Source of the DNA: an uncultured Bacteroidia bacterium | GTDB lineage: Bacteria > Bacteroidota > Bacteroidia > Bacteroidales > UBA932 | NCBI GenBank assembly: GCA_902788175.1 | Contig: CADAJF010000003.1 | Span: 1-64,000 of the forward strand | Reading direction: 5' to 3' | Length of the DNA stretch: 64,000 nt | Shown: piece by piece, positions 1 through 7,812 of the stretch | Layout: each line of letters opens with the position of its first letter | How positions within the stretch are numbered: the first letter of the stretch is position 1 | Position numbers and translations under genes: made by a program | The notes under the pieces: model-generated | Seen by the model: only the letters and a program-made list of their open reading frames with translations | Told to the model about the DNA's origin: nothing | Databases searched by the model: none

Positions 1-401
1 CCCAGAAAGTTCAAATTTACTACAGGAGCTATTTCCAGCCCCCCTACGTTGTCGAAGGCAAAGAGTATGCCGGCCCCCATCCCGGCATACAGGTCCACCC
101 ACTTTGAATCCAGGAAAGTGAAGCGGACTGTGGGCATCAGGGAAAGGTCAAAATCCTCTATGGGACCATGGAAAAGACCTTCAAAGTCTGCCTGGAAACC
201 CACACTGGTGACTTTACTGAAGCTATACTCGTATTCCGTGAAAAGGTGGCCGGTATAGCTGTAATTGGGGTAAAAAGCCAGGGTTTCGAAAAGCATGTCT
301 CCCCACCCCAGGCGCAGCTGGTGGCGTGTCCTGGGATTATCGGCTGCCGCCTGGCACAGCAGAGCCATGCCAAGCAGCAGCGATATGAGGAGTCTTTTCA
401 T
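1..401 (-). CDS. Outer-membrane beta-barrel-like protein, truncated by window edge
   Basis: Partial gene: the start and N-terminal 133 codons are visible, the C-terminus lies beyond base 1. The start ATG at 401 gives MKRLLISLLLGMALLCQAAA, a clear Sec signal peptide. The rest alternates aromatic and polar residues in beta-strand style (for example LRLGWGDMLFETLAF, VDLYAGMGAGILFAF), as in small Bacteroidota outer-membrane barrel proteins of unknown role. It starts 5 bp after the aspA stop, so it is probably cotranscribed with aspA from the promoter upstream of that gene. No specific function can be assigned. Confidence 0.75.
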   Translation of the reverse strand, partial: MKRLLISLLLGMALLCQAAADNPRTRHQLRLGWGDMLFETLAFYPNYSYTGHLFTEYEYSFSKVTSVGFQADFEGLFHGPIEDFDLSLMPTVRFTFLDSKWVDLYAGMGAGILFAFDNVGGLEIAPVVNLNFL

Positions 402-405
402 CCGT

Positions 406-1818
406 TTATTTGATAAACTCGTGGGAGGCGGTCATGGCCTTGGGGTCCAGGGCTTCGTCCAGCTTCTCCTTGGTCATGAGGCCGTGCTCCAGCACCAGGT
501 CATAGACGCTTCCGCCGGTTTCCAGGGCTTCCTTGGCCACCTTGGTGGAGGCCTTGTAACCAATGTAAGGGTTCAGGGCCGTGACAATGCCGATAGAATA
601 TTTCACCATCTGGTAGCAGTGGTCCACGTTGACGGTGATGCCTTCCACGCACTTCTCCCGCAGGGTGTTCAGGACGTTGGTGAGCCAGGTCTGGCTTTCC
701 AGGATGCACTGGGCAATCACGGGTTCCATGACGTTCAGCTGCAGCTGGCCGGCCTCTGCGGCGAAGCAGACGGTGGTGTCGTTGCCAATCACCTTGAAGC
801 ATACCTGGTTGGTGACTTCGGGAATCACGGGATTCACCTTGCCGGGCATGATGGAGGAACCGGGAGCCATGGGAGGAAGGTTGATCTCATGCAGGCCGCA
901 GCGGGGGCCGGAGGCCATGAGGCGAAGGTCATTGCAAATCTTGGAGAGTTTGACGGCCAGGCGCTTGAGGGCAGCGGAATAGCTTACATAGGCGCCGGTG
1001 TCCGGGGTGGCTTCCACCAGGTCCGGGGCTTTCTCAAAGGTGTCCCCGGTGAATTCGCTCATGCGCTTCGTGCAAAGCTCTGCAAAGCCGGGAACAGCGT
1101 TGAGTCCCGTGCCGATAGCAGTGCCGCCCATGTTGATTTCCTTCAGGAGAACGGCGTTGCGTTCCAGGTTGGCGATTTCTTCCTCCAGGTTATTGGCGAA
1201 AGCGTTGAACTCCTGGCCGGAAGTCATGGGAACGGCGTCCTGCAGCTGGGTGCGGCCCATCTTGATGATGTCCTTGAACTCTTCTCCCTTGGCACGGAAG
1301 GCGGCGATAAGGTCCTTGAGGGCCTTCTCCAGGTGACGGTTCATGCGGTAGAAGGTGTAGCGGAAAGCGGTGGGATAGGCGTCGTTGGTGCTCTGGGCGC
1401 AGTTCACGTGGTCGTTGGGGGAGCAGTACTGATACTCACCCTTGCTGTGACCCATGATTTCGAGGGCGCGGTTGGCGATAACCTCGTTGGCATTCATGTT
1501 CACGGAAGTGCCGGCGCCGCCCTGCATCATGTCCACGGGGAACTGGTCCCATAGCTTGCCGTCCACTATTTCCTGGCAGGCAGCCACAATGGCGTCTCCT
1601 ATCTTGCGGTCCATGACGCCCAGCTCTGCGTTGGCGCTGGCGGCAGCCATCTTCACGTAGGCCATGGCAATGACGTATTCCGGATAGTCGCACATCCGGG
1701 TATTGGAAATCTTGTAATTGTTGAGTGCCCGCTGGGTTTGTACGCCGTAGTAGGCATCGATGGGAACTTGGAGTTCACCGAGAAGGTCGCTCTCGACCCT
1801 GAATTTGTTTTCTGCCAT
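406..1818 (-). CDS. aspA: Aspartate ammonia-lyase (aspartase)
   Basis: 470 aa, full length for the family. It converts L-aspartate to fumarate and ammonia in the cytoplasm, feeding the fumarate-reduction branch common in anaerobic Bacteroidales. The superfamily signature [12 protein letters not shown] is at residues 320-331, with the substrate-loop serines. [10 protein letters not shown] (about 104) and QSTND (about 142) are the other conserved blocks. The block [14 protein letters not shown] (about 187-200) is typical of aspartase rather than class II fumarase. The start ATG at 1818 lies about 48 bp downstream of a TATCTTTG box. The next gene, a barrel protein, follows after 4 bp. Fumarase C is the only serious alternative and fits less well. 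Confidence 0.93.
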   Translation of the reverse strand: MAENKFRVESDLLGELQVPIDAYYGVQTQRALNNYKISNTRMCDYPEYVIAMAYVKMAAASANAELGVMDRKIGDAIVAACQEIVDGKLWDQFPVDMMQGGAGTSVNMNANEVIANRALEIMGHSKGEYQYCSPNDHVNCAQSTNDAYPTAFRYTFYRMNRHLEKALKDLIAAFRAKGEEFKDIIKMGRTQLQDAVPMTSGQEFNAFANNLEEEIANLERNAVLLKEINMGGTAIGTGLNAVPGFAELCTKRMSEFTGDTFEKAPDLVEATPDTGAYVSYSAALKRLAVKLSKICNDLRLMASGPRCGLHEINLPPMAPGSSIMPGKVNPVIPEVTNQVCFKVIGNDTTVCFAAEAGQLQLNVMEPVIAQCILESQTWLTNVLNTLREKCVEGITVNVDHCYQMVKYSIGIVTALNPYIGYKASTKVAKEALETGGSVYDLVLEHGLMTKEKLDEALDPKAMTASHEFIK

Positions 1819-1866
1819 AAGTTTAGAATATTATGCGGTTTTTTCAATGCTTGTTAATATAGACAA

Positions 1867-1874
1867 CAAAGATA
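1867..1874 (-). promoter_or_regulatory. -7 box (TATCTTTG) of aspA
   Basis: On the minus strand the sequence reads TATCTTTG, an exact match to the Bacteroidota TAnnTTTG -7 element. It implies a leader of about 40 nt before the aspA ATG at 1818. The -33 element is not clear. It lies back to back with the promoter of the divergent MATE gene. Confidence 0.6.
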
Positions 1875-1932
1875 CGCAAACAAAACGGACTTTCCTACAG
1901 AAAGTCACAGTAATGGTATTGCGATTTTTTTG

Positions 1933-1940
1933 TACCTTTG
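1933..1940 (+). promoter_or_regulatory. -7 box (TACCTTTG) of the MATE-ATPase gene
   Basis: TACCTTTG matches the Bacteroidota -7 consensus. Its last base is only 6 bp before an in-frame GTG at 1947, so the transcript should begin at or next to that codon. This box decides the start of the downstream gene, because the longer reading frame would begin inside the box at TTG 1938. Confidence 0.6.
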
Positions 1941-1946
1941 AAATTC

Positions 1947-3722
1947 GTGAGAAAAACCTGGGGCATACCCGCTTTGAGCAGGAAGCAGTTCACGGACACC
2001 CTGTTGGTGCTCGTCAACGCAGAACTGGCGGACAGTATCTGCGGTGTCATCGACGGAGTGATGGTGAGCCGATTTCTGGGCGAATCGGCCATCGCTGCAC
2101 ACGGTATCGCAACTGCTATCTTCCTGATACTAAGCATATTTACCTACGTTATCACAACGGGGTTCCAGCAGCCTTGCACGGTAGCCATCGGGAAGGGAGA
2201 AACGAGGGAGGCCAACCGGATCTTCAACCTGATGCTGCTTGTGACGCTGGGCGTATCGCTTCTGATGGCTTCCGCCGGCCTGCTGTTCCCGCACACCCTT
2301 GCCGGCTGGCTGGGAGCCGGCGGGAGCGGCATCGTGAATCATCATGCGGCACAGTACCTGTCGGCCATATCCCTTGGAACGCCGGCGCTCTTGTTTTTTC
2401 TGGTGCTCATTCCGGTGCTTCAAATTGAGGGACGGCGCTTCCTGGTGCATATCGGCAGTCTCGTGATGGCAGTTTCGGACGTAGTGATAGACCTTTTGAA
2501 CGTAAAGCTGCTCCACTGGGGAATGTGGGGAATGGGCCTGGCCACTTCTGTCAGTTATTTCTTGGGCCTGCTGGTGCTCCTGAGCTATTTTTTCCGTAAG
2601 TCGCGCCTTTTCCACATCCGCATCCGCGACATGCGGAAGGCAAAGCTGGGACACATGTTGCAGATGGGACTCCCCGCAGGCGTGCGCATGTGTTCCCGGA
2701 CGCTGGCCACCGTCATGATAAGCATCCTGGTGATGGATACGCTGGGCGTTACGGCCATGGCCGGCATGTCTGTCCAGCGCAACCTCTCGTACTTGCTGCT
2801 GTCGGTGGTGATCGGCATTTCCGGGTCGGTACTTTTGCTGTCGGGCCTCAGTTACGGAGAACGGGACCGCAAGGGCCTGATGGATGTGGTACGCATGGGA
2901 GCCCATTATACCGTTGTGGTGGCAGGGGGGATGGGCCTTGCGGTTTTCCTCTTTTCCAGGCCGCTGGTCTCCTTATACCTGGACCCGTCTGAGGCGTCTT
3001 TCTCCCTGGCCGTGAAGGCAGTACGCTGGCTGGCGATTTCAATGCCTCTTCTGGCCTGGACCCGCTGTCTGGGCTGCTATCTGCAGGGTGTAGGGCAAAG
3101 CCTCAAAGCCGTGCTGGTTTTCGTGTGTGAGGAATTCGTCTTCCTGCTGATGTGCGCAGTGGTAATGGAGAAGTTATGGGGCGCGGAGGGGGTGTTCGCC
3201 TCCTTTGCCGTGAGCCAGCTGCTGCTGATTATAGTGACGAGTCTTTTCATCTACCTGTACCGGGACAAACGTTTCAAGGGCCTGGAGAGTTGCCTCTGCG
3301 TGGATGACAACTTCGGTGTTCCACCGGAGGACAGGCTGGAGCGCAACCTGGTCAGGCCGGAGGAGGTCTGGGACCTGGCAGAGCAGGCCCAGCGTTTCTG
3401 CAAGCAGCGGGGTATCCCGGAGGAGAAAGCCTACATGGTTTCCCTCTACATCGAGGAGATGGGAAATATCGTCATGATTTACGGTTTTGCCGATGCCAAG
3501 CCGCATAATCTGGAAGTGCGCCTTTCCCTCTATCACGGGGAGGTGATCCTGCGTTTCCGGGACGATTGCCGCCGCTTTGACATCAAAGAAAAGGCCGCCC
3601 ACTGGGAGGAGGATCCGGAGCATCCGGAAGTGACGCTGGGCATTCGCATGGTGATGCGGGCCAGCAAGATACTCAAGTGCAACAATTCCTTGAATACCAA
3701 TAACTTGATGGTGGTTCTGTGA
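1947..3722 (+). CDS. MATE-family transporter fused to a C-terminal RsbW-like HATPase domain
   Basis: About 591 aa, well above the 440-470 aa of an ordinary MATE protein. Residues 1 to about 440 form the multidrug/toxin-extrusion fold with about 12 hydrophobic segments, including GVIDGVMVSRFLGESAIAAHG near the N-terminus. Residues about 455-591 are soluble and look like the GHKL ATPase domain of anti-sigma kinases: an N-box-like YIEEMGNIVMIYGF, a G1-like region LRFRDDCRRFD that lacks the usual glycines, and a G2-like LGIRMVMRAS. The canonical ATP-lid glycines are therefore degenerate. The start is uncertain: GTG 1947 fits the -7 box, TTG 1974 is possible, and no ATG lies upstream of helix 1. 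The gene stands alone. What is exported, and whether the soluble domain binds ATP, cannot be read from the sequence. Confidence 0.8.
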   Translation: MRKTWGIPALSRKQFTDTLLVLVNAELADSICGVIDGVMVSRFLGESAIAAHGIATAIFLILSIFTYVITTGFQQPCTVAIGKGETREANRIFNLMLLVTLGVSLLMASAGLLFPHTLAGWLGAGGSGIVNHHAAQYLSAISLGTPALLFFLVLIPVLQIEGRRFLVHIGSLVMAVSDVVIDLLNVKLLHWGMWGMGLATSVSYFLGLLVLLSYFFRKSRLFHIRIRDMRKAKLGHMLQMGLPAGVRMCSRTLATVMISILVMDTLGVTAMAGMSVQRNLSYLLLSVVIGISGSVLLLSGLSYGERDRKGLMDVVRMGAHYTVVVAGGMGLAVFLFSRPLVSLYLDPSEASFSLAVKAVRWLAISMPLLAWTRCLGCYLQGVGQSLKAVLVFVCEEFVFLLMCAVVMEKLWGAEGVFASFAVSQLLLIIVTSLFIYLYRDKRFKGLESCLCVDDNFGVPPEDRLERNLVRPEEVWDLAEQAQRFCKQRGIPEEKAYMVSLYIEEMGNIVMIYGFADAKPHNLEVRLSLYHGEVILRFRDDCRRFDIKEKAAHWEEDPEHPEVTLGIRMVMRASKILKCNNSLNTNNLMVVL

Positions 3723-4235
3723 CTAGAAGGTGTAGTAGAGGCCAACGCGTACATCGTCCCCCATCCAGCTGAACTCCGTGTTCCGGAGGTGGCTGTTGTA
3801 TTCCAGGCGTCCCAGCTGCCCTTCCAGGCTCCAGTGTTCCGTAACGGCGAAAGATATGCCGGGGGCCAGGTATGGCGCCCAGCGGGCAAAACTGTCCTCC
3901 GGGGAGAAACTGTTGAACCGGTAATAGCCTATACCCCCTTCCAGGTACAAGGAAAAGTTGCCCGAGCTCCAGACATAGTACTGCAGGTAGGGGCTCAGGC
4001 CAAAACTTGTTGTACTGTTTTCATCCGGGGAGGAACGATACGTTTCAAAAACAACGGCGACACCCACGGAAAGCTGGCCGAAGGAATAGCCGACATCCGG
4101 CCTCAAGGACGTAGAAAGCGACTTGTAGCTGCCGGAATGGGCGACAGAGGCCGCACCGCCCAGATAAAACTGGGCGCGAAGCGGGAGGGAAAAAAGAAGC
4201 AGCAGCGCTGCCAGGATGGTCAGTTTTTTGTTCAT
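3723..4235 (-). CDS. Small outer-membrane beta-barrel protein
   Basis: 170 aa starting at ATG 4235 (MNKKLTILAALLLLFSLPLRAQ is a signal peptide cleaved after about residue 22). The mature part is rich in alternating strands (YLGGAASVAHSGSYKSL, FSLYLEGGIGYYRF) and ends in DVRVGLYYTF, with the C-terminal aromatic typical of OMP barrel proteins. A longer frame begins at 4280 but runs upstream of the -7 box, so the signal-peptide start is preferred. The stop abuts the stop of the convergent MATE-ATPase gene. Function unknown. Confidence 0.75.
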   Translation of the reverse strand: MNKKLTILAALLLLFSLPLRAQFYLGGAASVAHSGSYKSLSTSLRPDVGYSFGQLSVGVAVVFETYRSSPDENSTTSFGLSPYLQYYVWSSGNFSLYLEGGIGYYRFNSFSPEDSFARWAPYLAPGISFAVTEHWSLEGQLGRLEYNSHLRNTEFSWMGDDVRVGLYYTF

Positions 4236-4243
4236 ACTGAAGA

Positions 4244-4251
4244 CAAAGATA
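4244..4251 (-). promoter_or_regulatory. -7 box (TATCTTTG) of the small barrel gene
   Basis: An exact TAnnTTTG match on the minus strand, ending 8 bp before the ATG at 4235. Transcription would start within about 3 nt of the start codon, leaving almost no leader and no room for a ribosome-binding site. Confidence 0.55.
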
Positions 4252-4279
4252 CAGTTTTTTTGAAAAACCCCGTAAATCA

Positions 4280-5458
4280 CTATGGCCGCTTGTAAGTAAT
4301 AGTGGATTCGCCTTCCTCGATACCCAAGTACTTGATTGTAAGACGGTCTTTTGCTTTTTCATACGAGAGCAGATTACCGCTCCCGAGTTCGATGATATTG
4401 CCTTTTTGGGTAAGGAGATACGTGTTGTCGGGCTCCACCTCAACGGCATTTACAAATTCAGCCATATCGCCGCTTACCGGTTTGATGGCTTCCCACTGGC
4501 CTTTGATGGGAATCGCAGCTAATTTGCGCTTGTAATCGACAATGACATCAATGTCGCGCTCCTTTTGTACCCTGACACACTTTGTATCCACGCCGATAGT
4601 CTTCGCCTTTTGCCTGAGAATGATGTAATACTCATAGTCGCCGATGCTGCTTGTGGACAGGACCAGGTCTTCATCCTGGAGGTCAAAGAAAGCCTTGATT
4701 TCTTTGCTGTCATCTACGGAGAAAGGGATGCAGGGCATCGTATAAACGGGGTAGAACCCTTCTTCTGCATACCCGAAGCGGATATAGCCCTCATTGGACT
4801 GATAACTATCGCCACGGATAATGATATCATACGTGCGCTCATCTTCTGTCCCGCTATTTTCCGTCACCTTCCACCAGCCATATGCCCATTCGAATTCTTC
4901 CGGAAGAGTTTTTTCAAATGTTTCATCGCTGAAAATATAGACCAGGTTCCCTTCTTCCCAATCATAACAGTCTTCGTAACTGTACCCGTCAGGTGCTTCG
5001 AGAGAGCCGATTACCAGGCGCTTGTTTTTGCCGTAACAGGGTTTTGCGTTGGGGATATCGCTATACACTTCCACCAGGTCAAACTGCTGAGATCCCTCAT
5101 TCCACACGCACGCCCCATAGTGAAACTTGTGCGAAATAATCCCGAAATCGCCCAGACAGACCACCACGTCGGGATATCCGTCCGCGTTGATATCGGCCTC
5201 TGAAATTTTTCCCGTTTCTTCCGTCACCATATATTCCTTGCCATTCCGCTTATCGAGACTGAAGGCGAATGACTGGCTCTTCTCTCCCGATTTGCAGTTG
5301 AGAATCAGCGCATCGTACTTCCCTTTGTCATTTTTTCGCAGCGATGTCTCGAATGCGTATGCGTTTCGTCCCGAATCGTTCTTGTTGGAGGCGGAAGCCT
5401 GGTTGCATCCGTACCAGAGAGCGAAAAGTGCCGAAATAAAAAATGGAAGGTATTTCAT
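4280..5458 (-). CDS. Probable exported lipoprotein with one VCBS/FG-GAP-like segment
   Basis: 392 aa from ATG 5458 (MKYLPFFISALFALWYGC). The hydrophobic stretch followed by Cys-18 looks like a lipoprotein signal, though WYGC is a loose lipobox. The segment ADINADGYPDVVV resembles the Asp-rich calcium-binding loop of FG-GAP/VCBS repeats, and the surrounding strands (FAFSLDKRNG, HYGACVWNEGSQQFDLVEVY) fit a beta-propeller-like or XAC2610-like fold. The longer start at 5485 is rejected because it would precede the transcription start predicted from the TATATTTG box at 5487-5494. No partner gene nearby, no function assigned. Confidence 0.65.
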   Translation of the reverse strand: MKYLPFFISALFALWYGCNQASASNKNDSGRNAYAFETSLRKNDKGKYDALILNCKSGEKSQSFAFSLDKRNGKEYMVTEETGKISEADINADGYPDVVVCLGDFGIISHKFHYGACVWNEGSQQFDLVEVYSDIPNAKPCYGKNKRLVIGSLEAPDGYSYEDCYDWEEGNLVYIFSDETFEKTLPEEFEWAYGWWKVTENSGTEDERTYDIIIRGDSYQSNEGYIRFGYAEEGFYPVYTMPCIPFSVDDSKEIKAFFDLQDEDLVLSTSSIGDYEYYIILRQKAKTIGVDTKCVRVQKERDIDVIVDYKRKLAAIPIKGQWEAIKPVSGDMAEFVNAVEVEPDNTYLLTQKGNIIELGSGNLLSYEKAKDRLTIKYLGIEEGESTITYKRP

Positions 5459-5486
5459 CGTTACTTGAGTTATGAGTTTCATCATA

Positions 5487-5494
5487 CAAATATA
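5487..5494 (-). promoter_or_regulatory. -7 box (TATATTTG) of the lipoprotein gene
   Basis: An exact TAnnTTTG match on the minus strand. A start site 5-7 bp downstream (about 5480) excludes the first ATG codons at 5485 and supports the signal-peptide start at 5458. Confidence 0.5.
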
Positions 5495-5603
5495 GTCAAT
5501 CTATCCTGAATTCGATGCAGGACGATAAATGAGTTCGCGATCTGTCAGTTTTGCTTTTGCACGGTATTATTCGTAAATTAGTGCATTCAAAATAAATGAA
5601 AGG

Positions 5604-6461
5604 ATGTCTTCTTACCGGCAAATTGACCTAAGTGAATGGGTCCAGGTGGGGCAGGGATACAACGGCCAGGCGTTTGTATCCCCGGCACACCCGGGCGTGA
5701 TGCTCAAACTGGTGCGCACCGAAATGGGCGCGGAGGGCAAGGTGGAGCAGGAGTTTCTGGCTTCCAGAACGGCTTTTGAGATAGGTCTTCCCGTACCGCA
5801 GGTGTATGAGATTGTGCGGGACGGGAAAGACCACGGGTATCTTTGCCAGCAAATTGTAGGCAAGAAGTCCCTGGCCCGTCTGTGCGCGGACCATCCAGCG
5901 CGCATCCCGGAACTGGCCAGGAAGATGGCCGACTGGGGCAAAGCCCTGCACCAAACGTCCATCCAGGTGGGGGAAGCCGTTCCCTCCGTCAAGGCGCTTC
6001 TCATCAAGGCCCTGGAGACATCACCCCTTCTGACGCCCGCCCAGCGCGACCGTCTGGAAGCGCTTACCCTTTCCATGCCGGACACCCGGACCTGCCTGCA
6101 CGGAGATTTCCAGCCGGGAAATCTGATTCTTGCCGGCAACCAGTATTACTGGATAGACCTGGGCTGGTTGGCCCGGGGGTATTATATGATGGACCTGGCA
6201 CACCTGTATAAAATGATGGCGGAAGACAGCATCATTCCCCAGGTGCAGGAACTCACCCACATGAGCCGGGAGCAGATGATCCTGTTCTGGGAGACTTTTG
6301 CCAAGGCCTACACGGGAACGGATGATGTAGAGGCCCTGAACCGGGAAATCCGACCTTATGCAGCGCTGGATATCGTTCGCACCTTCTATCTTCACACCAG
6401 CGACAATCCGGCCATGCTGGCCTTCCTCCAATCCTGCATTGCTGCGCAATTAGGGGAATAA
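5604..6461 (+). CDS. APH-like phosphotransferase (TIGR02172-type)
   Basis: 285 aa of the aminoglycoside/choline phosphotransferase superfamily. The catalytic loop is CLHGDFQPGNLIL (about residues 168-180), with the catalytic Asp in HGD, followed by the metal-binding Asp in YYWIDLGWLARG. The N-lobe contains VMLKLVR with a candidate ATP-binding Lys and VEQEFLASRTAFEIGLPVP. It resembles the TIGR02172 paralogous family of small kinases, whose substrate is not known, so resistance should not be assumed. The gene is a single unit with no clear TAnnTTTG box upstream. Confidence 0.75.
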   Translation: MSSYRQIDLSEWVQVGQGYNGQAFVSPAHPGVMLKLVRTEMGAEGKVEQEFLASRTAFEIGLPVPQVYEIVRDGKDHGYLCQQIVGKKSLARLCADHPARIPELARKMADWGKALHQTSIQVGEAVPSVKALLIKALETSPLLTPAQRDRLEALTLSMPDTRTCLHGDFQPGNLILAGNQYYWIDLGWLARGYYMMDLAHLYKMMAEDSIIPQVQELTHMSREQMILFWETFAKAYTGTDDVEALNREIRPYAALDIVRTFYLHTSDNPAMLAFLQSCIAAQLGE

Positions 6462-6501
6462 TGCCGGGATGACATCTGCCTGTTTGGGAAACAACAGGTT
6501 G

Positions 6502-6801
6502 TCAAATGACCTCAATATAGAAACTGAATGGACGAAAACCGTCATTGCAGCTGATCATGGCACTCATGGGATTTTTCATCCATCCATCATAAAAATGGCC
6601 TTCTCCTTTGGCCAATGACTCTACGAACTCGCGCATGGAAGACCATGCAGAGGGACACATCCCATCGGGACATTTACCATCGACGGAAATCCACTGCTGG
6701 CCCGCCTTGACGTCGCAGGCATGCTCAATGGGATTCTCATAACGGGCCATCAAGTCCGGGTAAACCGTCTGCCGCATGGCAGTAATCCGTATCTTATTCA
6801 T
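6502..6801 (-). CDS. TIGR04076-like small protein
   Basis: 99 aa. The layout matches the TIGR04076 family: an N-terminal strand (MNKIRITAMRQTVYPDLMA), a GQQWISVDGKCPDGMCPSAW block, a GEGHFYDGWMKNP block and a terminal ISCNDGFRPFSFYIEVI with a conserved Cys. Members are small cytoplasmic proteins of unknown function, often near membrane genes. Its ATG overlaps the stop of the upstream membrane gene by 4 bp, so the two are translationally coupled. Confidence 0.7.
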   Translation of the reverse strand: MNKIRITAMRQTVYPDLMARYENPIEHACDVKAGQQWISVDGKCPDGMCPSAWSSMREFVESLAKGEGHFYDGWMKNPMSAMISCNDGFRPFSFYIEVI

Positions 6802-7004
6802 ACATATCTGGCTTTGAGAATCTTCACTAGATCCACCAATTCCTTAAAAAAGCCAAACACAAAAACAACGATATATACGACATGCTTCGTTCCCGGCAGC
6901 TGAGCAATCTGCATTATCGTCAGATGAACGAACAGAGCCATGAATAAAACACACCTTATGATTTTCCAGGTGTTTGATTCAAAAAAAAGAGCGATCTTTT
7001 CCAT
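6798..7004 (-). CDS. Small two-helix membrane protein
   Basis: 68 aa with two hydrophobic segments (about residues 14-33 and 41-55), separated by a short polar turn QLPGTKH. Not recognised. The 4-bp ATGA overlap with the TIGR04076-like gene is the main argument that it is real. A TACCTTTA sequence on the minus strand near 7056-7063 could be its -7 box (one mismatch). Confidence 0.5.
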   Translation of the reverse strand: MEKIALFFESNTWKIIRCVLFMALFVHLTIMQIAQLPGTKHVVYIVVFVFGFFKELVDLVKILKARYV

Positions 7005-7118
7005 GATTAGAAGAATCCTTATATGAGAGTTGTCCCAAGCCGAAACGAACTTTCTGTAAAGGTAGTGATAAAAACCGGATTTGCAACAGCCTCGGGTGCG
7101 CTAAGGACTTCACTCTCC

Positions 7119-7201
7119 CGTGTCCAAAAACGGCCGTTTTTGCGCACCGGACGGCCAAAAACGCCATCCGGTGTACGCAAAGGGGGCGTTTTTAATCACG
7201 G
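7119..7201. repeat. Dispersed intergenic repeat, two inverted units
   Basis: Two units face each other. On the minus strand one reads CCGGTGCGCAAAAACGGCCG; on the plus strand the other reads CCGGTGTACGCAAAGGGGGC followed by GTTTTTAATCACGGGG. The same pattern (CCGGTGCGCAAA, four to five variable bases, GCC, a TTTTT run, TCAC) occurs as three tandem units at about 62558-62690. Confidence 0.6.
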
Positions 7202-7221
7202 GGAGCAATTACTTACGTAAA

Positions 7222-7252
7222 CAAAAAGGACTGCCTCTTTCTGAAGCAGTCC
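7222..7252 (-). terminator. Rho-independent terminator (minus strand)
   Basis: The stem GGACTGC (7246-7252 side on the minus strand) and GCAGTCC closes an 11-nt loop and is followed on the minus strand by TTTTTG. No intact minus-strand gene ends just upstream of it. What precedes it looks like the 3' end of a tRNA, so it may be the terminator of a lost tRNA gene. Confidence 0.5.
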
Positions 7253-7275
7253 CCTTGTGCGGGCAACGGGATAAT

Positions 7276-7319
7276 TATCGAACCATTTTTGACGACTTTA
7301 AAGCCGCGTATCTGTTTGG
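7276..7319. repeat. Imperfect direct repeat, left copy
   Basis: 44 bp from TATCGAAC to CTGTTTGG; 35 of 44 bases match the right copy at 8590-8633. The similarity continues weakly on both sides (GTGCGGG upstream, ATAGATATAG-like downstream). The two copies bracket the SMR and NimA-like genes. Confidence 0.6.
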
Positions 7320-7391
7320 ATTTAAGATAGATATAGAGGAATAATGATAAATTGGTCTTCAGAGTATTTTGAATACATAAATAGCTCCTGG

Positions 7392-7423
7392 TTTGATTAT
7401 GTGTCGTAAAATGAGTAAGTTTG
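7392..7423 (+). promoter_or_regulatory. Promoter of the SMR-NimA-like operon
   Basis: TTTG at 7392-7395, a 20-bp spacer, then TAAGTTTG at 7416-7423. Both elements and the spacing match the Bacteroidota housekeeping promoter. The predicted start near 7429 leaves a leader of about 60 nt. Confidence 0.65.
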
Positions 7424-7428
7424 CAAAG

Positions 7429-7487
7429 TCCTCGGAAGGAGACGCCGGGTATTGCTGCAGCCCTCGGTAAGGACGACCTCGCAAGTT
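7429..7487 (+). promoter_or_regulatory. Structured leader of the SMR gene, possible guanidine-II-like riboswitch
   Basis: The leader holds two similar halves, each beginning CCTCGG. The second contains AGG-ACGA-CCT (within 7469-7481), the short stem with an ACGA loop seen in mini-ykkC (guanidine-II) hairpins. The first can form CTCGG/CCGGG around a 9-nt loop ending GAGACG, which is not a clean ACGR tetraloop. The context (a Gdx-type SMR transporter directly downstream) favours guanidine sensing, but the first hairpin does not fit the consensus, so this is tentative. Confidence 0.35.
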
Positions 7488-7811
7488 ATGAATTGGATTG
7501 TACTTGTTCTGGCCGGGCTGTGCGAATGTGGCTTTGCGTTCTGCCTGGGAAAAGCAAACATGGCCACCGGCGGCCGCCAGATGCTCTGGTATGCCGTTTT
7601 TGTCATCCTATATGCATTAAGCATGGCGCTATTGGCTAAAGCCGTGAAGACCATTCCTATCGGCACGGCTTATCCTGTTTGGACGGGCATCGGAGCTGTG
7701 GGGACTGTGCTGCTAGGTATCTTTGTATTCAAGGAGCCCGCCACCTTCTGGAGACTGCTGTTTACCTTTACGCTCATTACCTCAATTATCGGCCTTAAAG
7801 TGGTTCAGTGA
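7488..7811 (+). CDS. SMR-family transporter, Gdx/SugE (guanidinium exporter) type
   Basis: 107 aa with four membrane helices, the standard SMR length. The membrane Glu lies in helix 1 (LAGLCECGFAF). The block IPIGTAYPVWTGIGAVGT in helix 3 is the pattern of the Gdx/SugE subtype, which exports guanidinium in exchange for protons, rather than of the broad-range QAC exporters. SMR subunits work as antiparallel dimers in the inner membrane. The ATG at 7488 is preferred over an upstream frame opening at 7452, since it starts MNWIVLVLAG. It is the first gene of a two-gene operon; the stop is 1 bp from the next ATG. Confidence 0.85.
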   Translation: MNWIVLVLAGLCECGFAFCLGKANMATGGRQMLWYAVFVILYALSMALLAKAVKTIPIGTAYPVWTGIGAVGTVLLGIFVFKEPATFWRLLFTFTLITSIIGLKVVQ

Positions 7812-7812
7812 T

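Larger units (their letters stand above)
7005..7487. other. Intergenic stretch with repeat units, a terminator and a regulated leader
   Basis: No convincing gene. From left to right it holds two head-to-head copies of a dispersed intergenic repeat (about 7119-7201), a minus-strand terminator (7222-7252), a tRNA-3'-end-like stretch (about 7257-7285), the first copy of a direct repeat (7276-7319), and the promoter and leader of the SMR gene (7392-7487). Short open frames across it have no conserved protein features apart from those created by the repeats. Confidence 0.6.

Noticed and set aside
295..1554. 419-codon open frame on the plus strand
   Set aside because: It is antisense to aspA, whose protein is fully conserved on the other strand; the frame reflects codon bias.
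406..1818. Class II fumarase (fumC) instead of aspA
   Set aside because: The block [14 protein letters not shown] and overall spacing fit aspartase; the shared GSSxMPxKxN signature alone does not discriminate.
5604..6461. Aminoglycoside resistance gene
   Set aside because: Only the general APH catalytic motifs match; the family resembled (TIGR02172) has no established resistance role.
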